Of a DNA stretch of 64,000 bases, positions 1 through 6,465 are shown piece by piece (positions within the stretch are counted from its first letter, which is position 1; each line of letters begins with the position of its first letter). This stretch comes from Pseudomonas gregormendelii. Lineage in GTDB: Bacteria; Pseudomonadota; Gammaproteobacteria; Pseudomonadales; Pseudomonadaceae. The DNA is taken from the NCBI RefSeq assembly GCF_017114825.1, contig NZ_JADEVO010000022.1, positions 1 to 64,000 of the forward strand, read 5' to 3'. The notes below the pieces were generated by a model that was given only the letters and a program-made list of their open reading frames with translations, did no database searches and was not told where the DNA came from. The position numbers and the translations under genes are program-made.

Positions 1-72
1 GACTTGGTCGACAACCGACAATTTAAAAGTCAGCGTGTAATCTCTCTGGCTACGTTTTTCGCCCGTGTTCAT
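1..72 (-). CDS. IS3-family transposase OrfA, N-terminal 24 residues (truncated by window edge)
   Basis: Translation of the minus strand from the ATG at 72-70 gives 24 residues containing RDYTLTFKLSVVDQV. This resembles the helix-turn-helix N-terminus of OrfA proteins of Pseudomonas IS3-family elements, which normally recognises the IS ends. A good Shine-Dalgarno (AGGAAGG) lies a few bases upstream on the minus strand. The plus-strand reading of this stretch looks non-coding. The rest of OrfA and any OrfB lie beyond position 1. The family call rests on a short stretch recognised from memory. Confidence 0.65.
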   Translation of the reverse strand, partial: MNTGEKRSQRDYTLTFKLSVVDQV

Positions 73-125
73 TGCACCTTCCTGATAAGAAGCCAGAAGG
101 TGTAAACCTTATTCAGGACGAGACA
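1..125 (-). mobile_element. End of an IS3-family-like insertion sequence (partial)
   Basis: The left edge holds the 5' end of a transposase gene on the minus strand together with its upstream DNA. On the minus strand the element seems to begin at about 125 with TGTCTCGTCCTGAATAAGG; a 5'-TG end is usual for the IS3 family. Just outside it (about 138-165) is a rho-independent terminator in the host DNA. The opposite end, both full inverted repeats and the target duplication lie outside the window, so the boundary at 125 is inferred. Confidence 0.6.
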
Positions 126-134
126 GTTTTAATC

Positions 135-166
135 AAAAAGCCGCCTACCAGGGCGGCTTTTTATTG
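135..166 (+). terminator. Rho-independent terminator next to the IS end
   Basis: AAAAAGCCGCC, ACCAG-type loop and GGCGGCTTTTT form a GC-rich stem followed by a T run. It probably served the gene that lies left of the window (lysS, if the order follows other pseudomonads), which is now separated from it by the IS end. The flanking A and T runs would let it work in both directions. Confidence 0.75.
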
Positions 167-222
167 CCTGTCTGGTACAAACGTATCAATTTATTGCTTT
201 CATCTGAGAGGAAAGACCTGTC

Positions 223-939
223 GTGAATCGTGCAATGGCTCAAGAAGGTGCAGCGGGTATCGCCACTGCGGTTGCTGAAAGCGTTCAGTACCAGGGTCGC
301 AAGGCCAGCCGACAGGGCAGCGAACAGCGTCGACAGGACATTCTCGATGCAGCGATGCGCATTGTGGTGCGTGATGGCGTGCGGGCCGTGCGTCATCGCG
401 CAGTGGCTGCCGAAGCGGCCGTGCCATTGTCGGCGACGACCTACTATTTCAAGGACATCGATGACCTGCTCACCGATACCTTCGCCCAGTACGTGGAACG
501 CAGCGCGGCTTTCATGGGCAAGCTGTGGGTGAACAACGAGGGGCTGCTGCGCGAGATGGTGGTCAGTGGCGACGGCAGCCCGGAGTCGCGCTCGCAACTG
601 GCCGACGATATTGCGCGCCTGATGGCAGACTATGTGCATCGCCAACTGGTCAATCGTCGCGAGCACCTGATGGCCGAACAGGCGTTCCGCCAAGAGGCAC
701 TGCTGAACCCGCGGCTGGCGGAACTGGTGCGCTCGCATCAGCAGATTCTGCTGCAGGGCAGCTGTCAGCTGTTTCAGGTATTGGGGTCCCGCGAGCCACA
801 ACAGGACGCCAAGGTGTTGACGGCGATTATCGGACGGATGGAATATCAGGGCCTGCTGAACGATGCCGAGCCTGACGCAGAGGCTGAAATGCTCGGTATC
901 CTCAACCGTTACATGCACCTGGTGTTGGCGTCGGTGTAA
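223..939 (+). CDS. TetR/AcrR-family transcriptional regulator
   Basis: A 238-residue one-component repressor-type protein. The TetR DNA-binding domain lies at about residues 28-75: RRQDILDAAMRIV, then the recognition region VAAEAAVPLSATTYYF and the following DIDDLL. The rest is an alpha-helical ligand/dimer domain with no recognisable ligand class. GTG at 223 is preferred because GAGAGGA at 206-212 has correct spacing (10 nt); the in-frame ATG at 235 would be too far away. The gene reads toward a lipoprotein and a DUF1704 protein with short gaps, so it may be cotranscribed with them. Its target is unknown; the genes downstream are the obvious candidates. It corresponds in position to PAO1 PA3699 (from memory). 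Confidence 0.9.
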   Translation: MNRAMAQEGAAGIATAVAESVQYQGRKASRQGSEQRRQDILDAAMRIVVRDGVRAVRHRAVAAEAAVPLSATTYYFKDIDDLLTDTFAQYVERSAAFMGKLWVNNEGLLREMVVSGDGSPESRSQLADDIARLMADYVHRQLVNRREHLMAEQAFRQEALLNPRLAELVRSHQQILLQGSCQLFQVLGSREPQQDAKVLTAIIGRMEYQGLLNDAEPDAEAEMLGILNRYMHLVLASV

Positions 940-985
940 CGCGCGCCCCCGGGGCTCGGTGGTGTGATTTCATAGGGAGTATTGA

Positions 986-1540
986 ATGAAAACCTGGCGT
1001 GTCGTTGTGATCGCCTTGTCGTTTCTGTTGCTCAGTGGCTGCCTGGTGTCCTTCAAGGAGCCTTTGCCCCAGAGTGATCCCGCGCCCAAGGGGCTGTTGG
1101 GCAAATGGACCAGCACCAATGCCTGGGGCGAACCCATGAACCTGGAGCTGACGCGCATCGGCAACAATCGTTACCAGGCGGTCAGCTACTTCAAGGCCAG
1201 GCCCAAGGCGCGCGAGGCCTATCCGTTTACAGTGTCCCGCCATGGCGATCGCTGGTACCTGTCGGCGAAGGTGCCGGCACAATTTGGCGGCCACTTCCTC
1301 ATCGCCGGCTTTGAACTCAACGAGGAGCGCGAACTGGTGGTCTACAACCTCGACCTGGATCAGATAAGCCAGGCCATGGGGCAGAAAACCCTCAACGGCC
1401 AGGGCTTCCAGACGGATGATGGTGATGGCGTACTAATCAACAACAGCATGCCCGAGGTGTTTGCCTACCTCGACAACCCGGCCAACTCCGACGTGTTTGT
1501 CGAAGCCGTGCGCTACCAGCGCTTGGCCAACGCTAAATAA
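986..1540 (+). CDS. Hypothetical lipoprotein
   Basis: 184 residues. It starts with a lipoprotein signal peptide: positive MKTWR, a hydrophobic stretch and the lipobox LSGC with the acylated Cys at residue 19. The mature protein has no domain I recognise; it is moderately charged, has repeated aromatic/beta-type patterns (RYQAVSYF, RWYLSAK, LVVYNLDL) and no transmembrane segment, so a membrane-anchored periplasmic protein is likely. The ribosome site AGGGAG at about 975-980 fits the ATG. It lies 46 bp after the TetR gene and 35 bp before the DUF1704 gene. No function is assigned. Confidence 0.85.
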   Translation: MKTWRVVVIALSFLLLSGCLVSFKEPLPQSDPAPKGLLGKWTSTNAWGEPMNLELTRIGNNRYQAVSYFKARPKAREAYPFTVSRHGDRWYLSAKVPAQFGGHFLIAGFELNEERELVVYNLDLDQISQAMGQKTLNGQGFQTDDGDGVLINNSMPEVFAYLDNPANSDVFVEAVRYQRLANAK

Positions 1541-1575
1541 ACCCAGCACTAACGGTTTTACTACAGGAGTTTCGG

Positions 1576-2853
1576 GTGGACGATTACCAGCAGACGATAC
1601 GCATTTTGTCCGATCGAATTGTGCTGGCGCAGACACCGATTCGCGTCCTCGACGCGGTGAAGTGGGACGAGGGCATCCGCAAGGGTTTCCTCAAGGCCAA
1701 GGGCAAGGAGATGCCGGCGGTAGACCGTGATTACTACCTCAATCGGCCGCTGTCTTTCGACTCCAGCAAAGTGAAACTGGAATTCCAGAACATCGAACGC
1801 GACATCACCCGGCAGCTGGGCCAGTTCAACCCGGTCGGCCAGATCATGCGGCGCATGTGCAAGGAATACCGCATGGTGGTGCGCATGCTGGAAGCCCGCG
1901 GTACCGAGGACTTCGGGTTAATTTCCCAGGAGCTCTATGGCGCTGCCTCCGATGCGTTTCACGCCGGCGACCCGACCTTGTCCGACCTTGGCTTGATGCT
2001 GTCGGACTACCTGAACAACATCGACGGTCGTGGCGATCTCAAGGACGAGCCTAAAATCCTAACCGCCAAGGACGCTGTGAACCTGCTGCAAACCCGCCTG
2101 AGCAAAGTGTTCGGCGAGGCCGAGGAAACCATCAGGGTGTTCGAGTCCGATGGCATTGTCGCGGACGCGGCGGCCGGCGCGGATTACATTAAGATCCGCA
2201 CCGATGCGATGTTCAACGAGCGCGACGTGCGCGCGCTGGAAGTCCATGAAGGGCTGGTGCATGTCGGCACCACCCTCAATGGCCTGAACCAGCCGATCTG
2301 CACCTTCCTCTCCAAGGGCCCGCCGTCATCGACCGTGACCCAGGAAGGCCTGGCGATTCTGATGGAGATCATCACCTTCGCCTCCTACCCGAGTCGCCTG
2401 CGCAAACTGACCAACCGCACTCGTGCCATCCACATGGTGGAGGAGGGTGCCGACTTCCTGCAGGTATTCGAGTTTTTCCGCGAGCAAGGCTTCGAAATGG
2501 CCGAAAGCTACGGCAACGCCAGCCGGGTCTTCCGCGGCTCGGTGCCGACCGGCCTGCCATTCACCAAAGACTTGTCCTATCTCAAGGGCTTTATCATGGT
2601 TTACAACTACATTCAGTTGGCCGTGCGTAAAGGCAAGCTTGAGCAGGTGCCGCTGCTGTTCTGCGGCAAGACCACCCTGGAAGACATGCGCACGTTGCGT
2701 CAGCTGGTGGATGAAGGGCTGGTGGTGCCGCCCAAATATCTGCCGGAACAGTTCCGTGACATGAACGCGTTGTCTGCCTGGATGTGCTTCTCCAACTTCC
2801 TCAATCACTTGAGCCTGGACCGGATTGAAGCGGATTATTCCAACATTCTCTGA
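1576..2853 (+). CDS. QEGLA-motif (DUF1704) putative metallopeptidase
   Basis: 425 residues, the usual length of the family annotated as 'flavohemoglobin expression-modulating QEGLA motif protein'. The name-giving QEGLA is at residues 256-260. There is also an HExxH zinc-protease motif, HEGLVH, at 224-229, so H224, E225 and H229 with the QEGLA Glu257 could form a gluzincin-type site. This agrees with the family's known relationship to the eukaryotic tubulin carboxypeptidase MATCAP/KIAA0895. No signal peptide, so cytoplasmic. GTG start at 1576 with CAGGAG at 1564-1569. The substrate is unknown; the flavohemoglobin link in the family name is historical. Confidence 0.88.
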   Translation: MDDYQQTIRILSDRIVLAQTPIRVLDAVKWDEGIRKGFLKAKGKEMPAVDRDYYLNRPLSFDSSKVKLEFQNIERDITRQLGQFNPVGQIMRRMCKEYRMVVRMLEARGTEDFGLISQELYGAASDAFHAGDPTLSDLGLMLSDYLNNIDGRGDLKDEPKILTAKDAVNLLQTRLSKVFGEAEETIRVFESDGIVADAAAGADYIKIRTDAMFNERDVRALEVHEGLVHVGTTLNGLNQPICTFLSKGPPSSTVTQEGLAILMEIITFASYPSRLRKLTNRTRAIHMVEEGADFLQVFEFFREQGFEMAESYGNASRVFRGSVPTGLPFTKDLSYLKGFIMVYNYIQLAVRKGKLEQVPLLFCGKTTLEDMRTLRQLVDEGLVVPPKYLPEQFRDMNALSAWMCFSNFLNHLSLDRIEADYSNIL

Positions 2854-2867
2854 GAACACCACTCGCT

Positions 2868-2964
2868 CCTGTGGGAGCAAGGCTTGCCCGCGATGACCAT
2901 CTGACATTCAGCGCTGTGGTCTACTGACACAACGCTATCGCGGGCAAGCCTTGCTCCCACAAGG
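2868..2964. repeat. REPIN (REP family A pair, inverted)
   Basis: Two inverted copies of the family A REP core (GTGGGAGCAAGGCTTGCCCG and its reverse complement), the first from 2868 and the second ending at about 2964, are separated by a roughly 40-base spacer. This is the usual REPIN arrangement in P. fluorescens. It sits between the DUF1704 gene and the hydrolase gene and could form a long hairpin in transcripts. Confidence 0.9.
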
Positions 2965-3009
2965 TCGGTGATGAATTCCACACTTCTTTGTTACGCGGGA
3001 CTTCAACGG

Positions 3010-3921
3010 ATGAGAATCCTCGGCATCCTCTGCCTTCTCCTGAGCCTCGGCGGTTGCAGCTCGCTACTGTTCTACCCTGAGCCCGGTCAACTGTTCACCC
3101 CGGCAAAAGCCAAGCTCGACTACCGTGAAGTCACCCTGGTCACTGCCGATGGCCTCAAGTTGAATGCCTGGTGGCTTCCGACGAAGCAAGGCGTCGAGGT
3201 CAAGGGCACGGTGCTCCATCTGCACGGCAATGGCGGCAATTTGCCCATGCACCTCGGAGGCAGCTGGTGGTTACCGCAAGAGGGGTACCAGGTATTGCTG
3301 CTGGACTATCGCGGCTATGGCCTTTCCGAAGGCGAACCGAGCCTGCCGGCGATCTACCAGGACATCGACGCCGCCTTCAAATGGCTTGACCAGGCGCCTG
3401 AGGTCCAGGGTAAGCCGTTGATCCTTTTAGGGCAGAGCCTCGGTGGTTCAATGGCGGTGCATTACCTGGTCCAGCACCCGGAGCGCCAGAAGCAGCTCAA
3501 GGCGTTTGTGCTCGACGGTGTGCCGGCCAGCTACCGCAGCGTCGGGCGTTTTGCCCTGAGCAGTTCCTGGCTGACCTGGCCCTTGCAGGTGCCGTTGTCC
3601 TGGCTGGTGCCAGACGGCGACAGCGCGATCAACTCCATGGCGCAGCTCGATGGCGTGCCCAAATTGATTTACCACAGCATCGACGATCCGATCGTGCCTC
3701 TTTCCAACGGCATCCGTCTGTATCAAGCTGCGCCGCCGCCGCGGGTGCTGCAACTGACCCGGGGTGGGCATGTGCAGACCTTTGCCGACCCGGTCTGGCG
3801 CAAGGTGATGCTGCGCTACCTTGACGATCCGCAACATTTCGACGGCCTGCGCCGCTTGGGCGAAATCCCGAATTACCCGGCGCCCCCGAATTCTGAAGAT
3901 GAACCACCAGAGAGTCCGTAA
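3010..3921 (+). CDS. Alpha/beta hydrolase lipoprotein
   Basis: About 303 residues from the ATG at 3010. This start gives a clean lipoprotein signal (MRILGILCLLLSLGGC, Cys16); the GTG at 2968 and ATG at 2971 would prepend residues and begin right beside the REPIN. Alpha/beta-hydrolase signatures are HLHGNGGN (oxyanion region), LLDYRGYGLSEGEP, the nucleophile elbow GQSLGG with Ser143, an acid in HSIDDPIVP and the catalytic His in TRGGHVQTF. It is most like the serine aminopeptidase/BAAT-like hydrolases (Bem46/YfhR type); substrate unknown. Likely anchored in the envelope. It overlaps the next gene by one base (TAATG), indicating cotranslation. Confidence 0.88.
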   Translation: MRILGILCLLLSLGGCSSLLFYPEPGQLFTPAKAKLDYREVTLVTADGLKLNAWWLPTKQGVEVKGTVLHLHGNGGNLPMHLGGSWWLPQEGYQVLLLDYRGYGLSEGEPSLPAIYQDIDAAFKWLDQAPEVQGKPLILLGQSLGGSMAVHYLVQHPERQKQLKAFVLDGVPASYRSVGRFALSSSWLTWPLQVPLSWLVPDGDSAINSMAQLDGVPKLIYHSIDDPIVPLSNGIRLYQAAPPPRVLQLTRGGHVQTFADPVWRKVMLRYLDDPQHFDGLRRLGEIPNYPAPPNSEDEPPESP

Positions 3922-4250
3922 TGAGTGAAGAACGTAACGCCATCCCGCTGATCATCACCGGTATCTGCAGCATCCTCGGCACTGTGGGTGCCCTGTGGTG
4001 GTACGGCTACCTGCACTTTGCCAAACCCGAGGATGCACTGCTGCTGAGCGAGTTCACCATGCTCAAGACCGTGCCCGGCGAAGACTACAAGATTTCCCTG
4101 CAGCCGGCCGCGCAAGTGGCCCAGTGCATCGATGGCGTGCTGGTCATGTTCGACACCGAGCAGAAAGGCCTGACCGGCGTGCTGGTAGACAACAAGAAGA
4201 AGGCAGTGCGTTGTGTGGGCGGGGAAACTCCGCAAAAGCTCGAACCCTGA
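3921..4250 (+). CDS. Small conserved membrane protein, hypothetical
   Basis: 109 residues. An N-terminal hydrophobic segment at about residues 9-29 (IPLIITGICSILGTVGALWW) suggests a single signal anchor, with a soluble remainder containing QCIDGVLVMFDT and a C-terminal RCVGG. The two cysteines in the soluble part could be disulfide-bonded if it is periplasmic. I recognise no domain. The start codon overlaps the stop of the lipoprotein hydrolase, so the two form an operon. A bidirectional terminator follows. Confidence 0.82.
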   Translation: MSEERNAIPLIITGICSILGTVGALWWYGYLHFAKPEDALLLSEFTMLKTVPGEDYKISLQPAAQVAQCIDGVLVMFDTEQKGLTGVLVDNKKKAVRCVGGETPQKLEP

Positions 4251-4275
4251 CGCCCTCGCCAGCTGCAACAACCCC

Positions 4276-4320
4276 GTAGAAGCTGCCGCAGGCTGCGATC
4301 TTTTGGTCTTTTGATCTTCA
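4276..4320 (+). repeat. Degenerate single arm of REP family B
   Basis: The stretch GTAGAAGCTGCCGCAGGCTG followed by CGATCTTTTGGTC is a diverged single copy of the family B repeat found as inverted pairs at 24534, 30797, 36205 and 60858. No inverted partner is present here. Confidence 0.7.
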
Positions 4321-4321
4321 A

Positions 4322-4358
4322 CAAAAAGCCCCGCCTGATCAGATCAGGCGGGGCTTTT
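4322..4358. terminator. Bidirectional rho-independent terminator
   Basis: AAAAGCCCCGCCTGATC is followed by its inverted copy GATCAGGCGGGGCTTTT, a stem of up to 17 bp with A and T runs at both ends. It lies between convergent genes and should end both the plus-strand hydrolase operon and the minus-strand LptF operon. Confidence 0.92.
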
Positions 4359-4375
4359 GTGTCACTGCGTAAAGC

Positions 4376-5164
4376 TTAGTTAGCGCTGACGGCCGAGCGC
4401 GGCATGACCGGCTGGTTGTCATTGGAAATGGTCACTTCAACACGACGGTTCATGGCACGGCCCGAAGCGTTGCCGTTTTCGGCAACCGGGTATTCCTTGC
4501 CATAACCCTGAGCAACGATGCGCGCTGGATCAACGCCCATTTTCACCAGGGCAGTGCGCACGGAAGCCGCACGGCGCTCGGACAGCGACTGGTTATGCGA
4601 CGCGGTACCGGTGCTGTCGGTGTAGCCTTCGACGATCACTTTACGGTCCGGGTTTTCCTGGAGGAACTGAGCCAGTTTGTTGATGTTGACCAGGCCGCTG
4701 GATTTCAGGTCGGCACGGTCGGTGGCGAACAGCACGTCACCGAAGGTCACCAGCGTACCGCGATCGGTCTGCTTGGCGTTCAGGCTGTCCTGCAGCTGCT
4801 TGATCTGCGCGTCACGGGCATCCAGACGAGCCTGGGCACGTTGGGCCGAAGCGTTTTTCAAGTTGGCTTCGGCGGTGCGCAGGGCGATGGTCTGCTTCGC
4901 CACTTCGACGCGCTGGTTGGTCAGGTAAGCCAGCTGATCGACTTTCGACTCGTCTTCCTTGTTCAGGTAAGCCTTGTCTGCCTTGTCCAGGTAGTCACTG
5001 GCTTCCTTGGTTTCCAGCGCCGCTACTTTACTGGCCTGCGGGTTGGTTTGCAGGCCGGTGTAGTTGGTGCGGGCGTTTTCCAGGTTCGCGTTAGGCGGAG
5101 TGGAGCAGGCTGCCAGTGCAACGCTTGCGGCCAGGAGAGCGGGGATCATCAATTGTTTACGCAT
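4376..5164 (-). CDS. lptF: OmpA-family lipoprotein with DUF4398 region, LptF-like
   Basis: 262 residues. A lipoprotein signal ends in LAAC (Cys20). The N-terminal half is an alpha-helical, alanine/lysine-rich DUF4398-type region (about 30-140); the C-terminal half is an OmpA/MotB peptidoglycan-binding domain with FATDRADLKSSG, VEGYTDSTG, LSERRAASVRTAL and AMNRRVEVTI. It should tie the outer membrane to peptidoglycan. In P. aeruginosa the equivalent gene (PA3692, lptF) is known to depend on AlgT/U. It lies downstream of a second DUF4398 lipoprotein gene in the same direction with a 55-bp gap and has its own AAAGGAC ribosome site. The AlgU promoter candidate upstream of the pair fits that regulation. 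Confidence 0.9.
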   Translation of the reverse strand: MRKQLMIPALLAASVALAACSTPPNANLENARTNYTGLQTNPQASKVAALETKEASDYLDKADKAYLNKEDESKVDQLAYLTNQRVEVAKQTIALRTAEANLKNASAQRAQARLDARDAQIKQLQDSLNAKQTDRGTLVTFGDVLFATDRADLKSSGLVNINKLAQFLQENPDRKVIVEGYTDSTGTASHNQSLSERRAASVRTALVKMGVDPARIVAQGYGKEYPVAENGNASGRAMNRRVEVTISNDNQPVMPRSAVSAN

Positions 5165-5219
5165 AATAAGTCGTCCTTTCTATCGATTAGAGCTTCAGGT
5201 CTGGGGTCTGGATGCGCGC

Positions 5220-5633
5220 TTACTGCACGGTGCGCTGGCTTTCCTGACGCAATTCCTGAACACCTTTCTGAGAGTCCTTGACTGCCTGTTCGGCCTTCAT
5301 TGCCTGCGCTTTGCGTTCCGCTACACGGGCGTCCCACTCGGCTTGTTCAGCCAGAACCTTGGCTTCGGCGTACTTCTTGTCATGCATGGCCAGCTCGGCC
5401 TGCTTGAGTTTGTCCTGAGCCGATTTCATTTCCACGGCTGCGAATTCGGTACCGCCGGCGCTGACGGCGCTATTGACGGCCGATTCAGTCACGGCGAACT
5501 GCTCGGTCGGCGGATTGCCTGCGCAACCGGCCAGAACGAAGCTGGTGCCGATTGCCAGTGCAGCCATTTTCAGACCGCGCAGGTGAGTAGACGAGGATTT
5601 GGCGATGCTGGTCTTCATGGTCTTCAACTCCAT
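5220..5633 (-). CDS. DUF4398 domain lipoprotein
   Basis: About 137 residues from the ATG at 5633, chosen because AGGAG lies about 8 nt upstream; a longer frame to 5675 exists. The N-terminus carries a basic stretch, a hydrophobic core and the lipobox LAGC (Cys37 from this start). The mature part is a helical DUF4398 region with repeated Lys/Gln/Glu-rich heptad-like segments (MKSAQDKLKQAELAMHDKKY), predicting a coiled-coil envelope protein. It matches PA3691 in position and precedes the LptF-like gene. A structural role in the envelope stress response is likely, but its mechanism is unknown. Confidence 0.87.
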   Translation of the reverse strand: MELKTMKTSIAKSSSTHLRGLKMAALAIGTSFVLAGCAGNPPTEQFAVTESAVNSAVSAGGTEFAAVEMKSAQDKLKQAELAMHDKKYAEAKVLAEQAEWDARVAERKAQAMKAEQAVKDSQKGVQELRQESQRTVQ

Positions 5634-5737
5634 TGGAAATGCTCCTGAAAAACTTGAAAAATCCATCCTGGGCATGGAGCCGTACCGTCGATGTTAAGAG
5701 GCGTTTTGAAACGGCCGTCCCAGGCGTGGTTACTGGG

Positions 5738-5765
5738 TACGACCCGAGCGCTTTTTCAAAAGTTC
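5738..5765 (-). promoter_or_regulatory. Candidate AlgU (sigma-22/sigma-E type) promoter
   Basis: On the minus strand GAACTT (5765-5760) is followed after 17 nt by TCGTA (5742-5738). The -35 matches the sigma-E/AlgU consensus exactly and the -10 shares the TC start of TCTGA. It lies about 105 nt upstream of the DUF4398-lptF pair. Confidence 0.72.
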
Positions 5766-5862
5766 AGAAGAGATGGCCAATCGCCGGAAAAAATACCTGA
5801 CCGATTGGTCATGGTTTTGGAGGTGGAACTTTGTGGGGGGCGCAGAGGTATTCTCGGGCTAA

Positions 5863-5890
5863 TGTGGGAGCGAGCAAGCCCGCTTCCACA
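5863..5890. repeat. Single REP family A hairpin
   Basis: TGTGGGAGCG, AGCAAGCC and CGCTTCCACA form an almost perfect hairpin related to family A REP. It is a solo copy in the 244-bp gap between the DUF4398 lipoprotein and the minus-strand gene at 5920. Confidence 0.75.
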
Positions 5891-5919
5891 GGGATCACCT
5901 GCATTCTCGGGAACGATGA

Positions 5920-6264
5920 TCAGTGTTTGGGCTCGTCGCCACCGCTCGCCAGATCATGCAAATACCTGCGCGACAGCGCCAGGAAACGTGGGGTCGGGCC
6001 GACGTCTTCGTACAATGGATCGCCTTCTTCGTCGGTTGCCACGACGGTCGATCCCTTCACATACGGGAAGCTTTTCTCAAGCTCCTCCAGCGCGGCGCCG
6101 ATCAGCTCCCCGAGCAGTACTTCGGGCTGGCGCTTGGGGTACATTTCGGTGATGGCCGCCAGTCTCGCGGCCGCTTCCACGTCCAGGTGAATCTTGTAAC
6201 CGGTGTCGGTCAGGCGACCTTTGGCATTTTCTTCCCAATGCTGGGCGAGCTCGCGAATTTTCAT
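5920..6264 (-). CDS. Small conserved hypothetical protein
   Basis: 114 residues from the ATG at 6264 (MKIRELAQHWEENA). A longer frame to 6327 adds residues that look non-coding. The sequence has a short N-terminal motif region, a helical LDVEAAARLAAITEMYP segment, then LLGELIGAALEELEKSFPYV, resembling a small ribbon-helix-helix-like or regulatory fold, and an acidic linker VATDEEGDPLYEDVGPTPRFL. No signal peptide or catalytic motif is visible. It is divergent from ppc, as is PA3688 in P. aeruginosa (from memory). Function unassigned. Confidence 0.82.
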   Translation of the reverse strand: MKIRELAQHWEENAKGRLTDTGYKIHLDVEAAARLAAITEMYPKRQPEVLLGELIGAALEELEKSFPYVKGSTVVATDEEGDPLYEDVGPTPRFLALSRRYLHDLASGGDEPKH

Positions 6265-6465
6265 GACAACCTCATTGCGCGCCTGCTCGTGGCAGGCCGG
6301 AGAGTATCCGCCGGTGAGGGGCGGCAAGCCGTTGTACGGCTTACTCTTCAGACTAGCTTCAACCCCAAAGGTTTACAGTCCCTTCGTCGTCTGCTTGTCA
6401 GAAACAGTCTGGAGCGGCACTCTTGAGGTTCCTGGCCGCCCGGATTTTTTGCTGGAGAACTGCTG

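Noticed and set aside
5691..6152. 153-codon plus-strand frame in the region before the gene at 5920
   Set aside because: No ribosome site, Arg/Pro/Ser-rich translation, and overlap with the antisense conserved gene.
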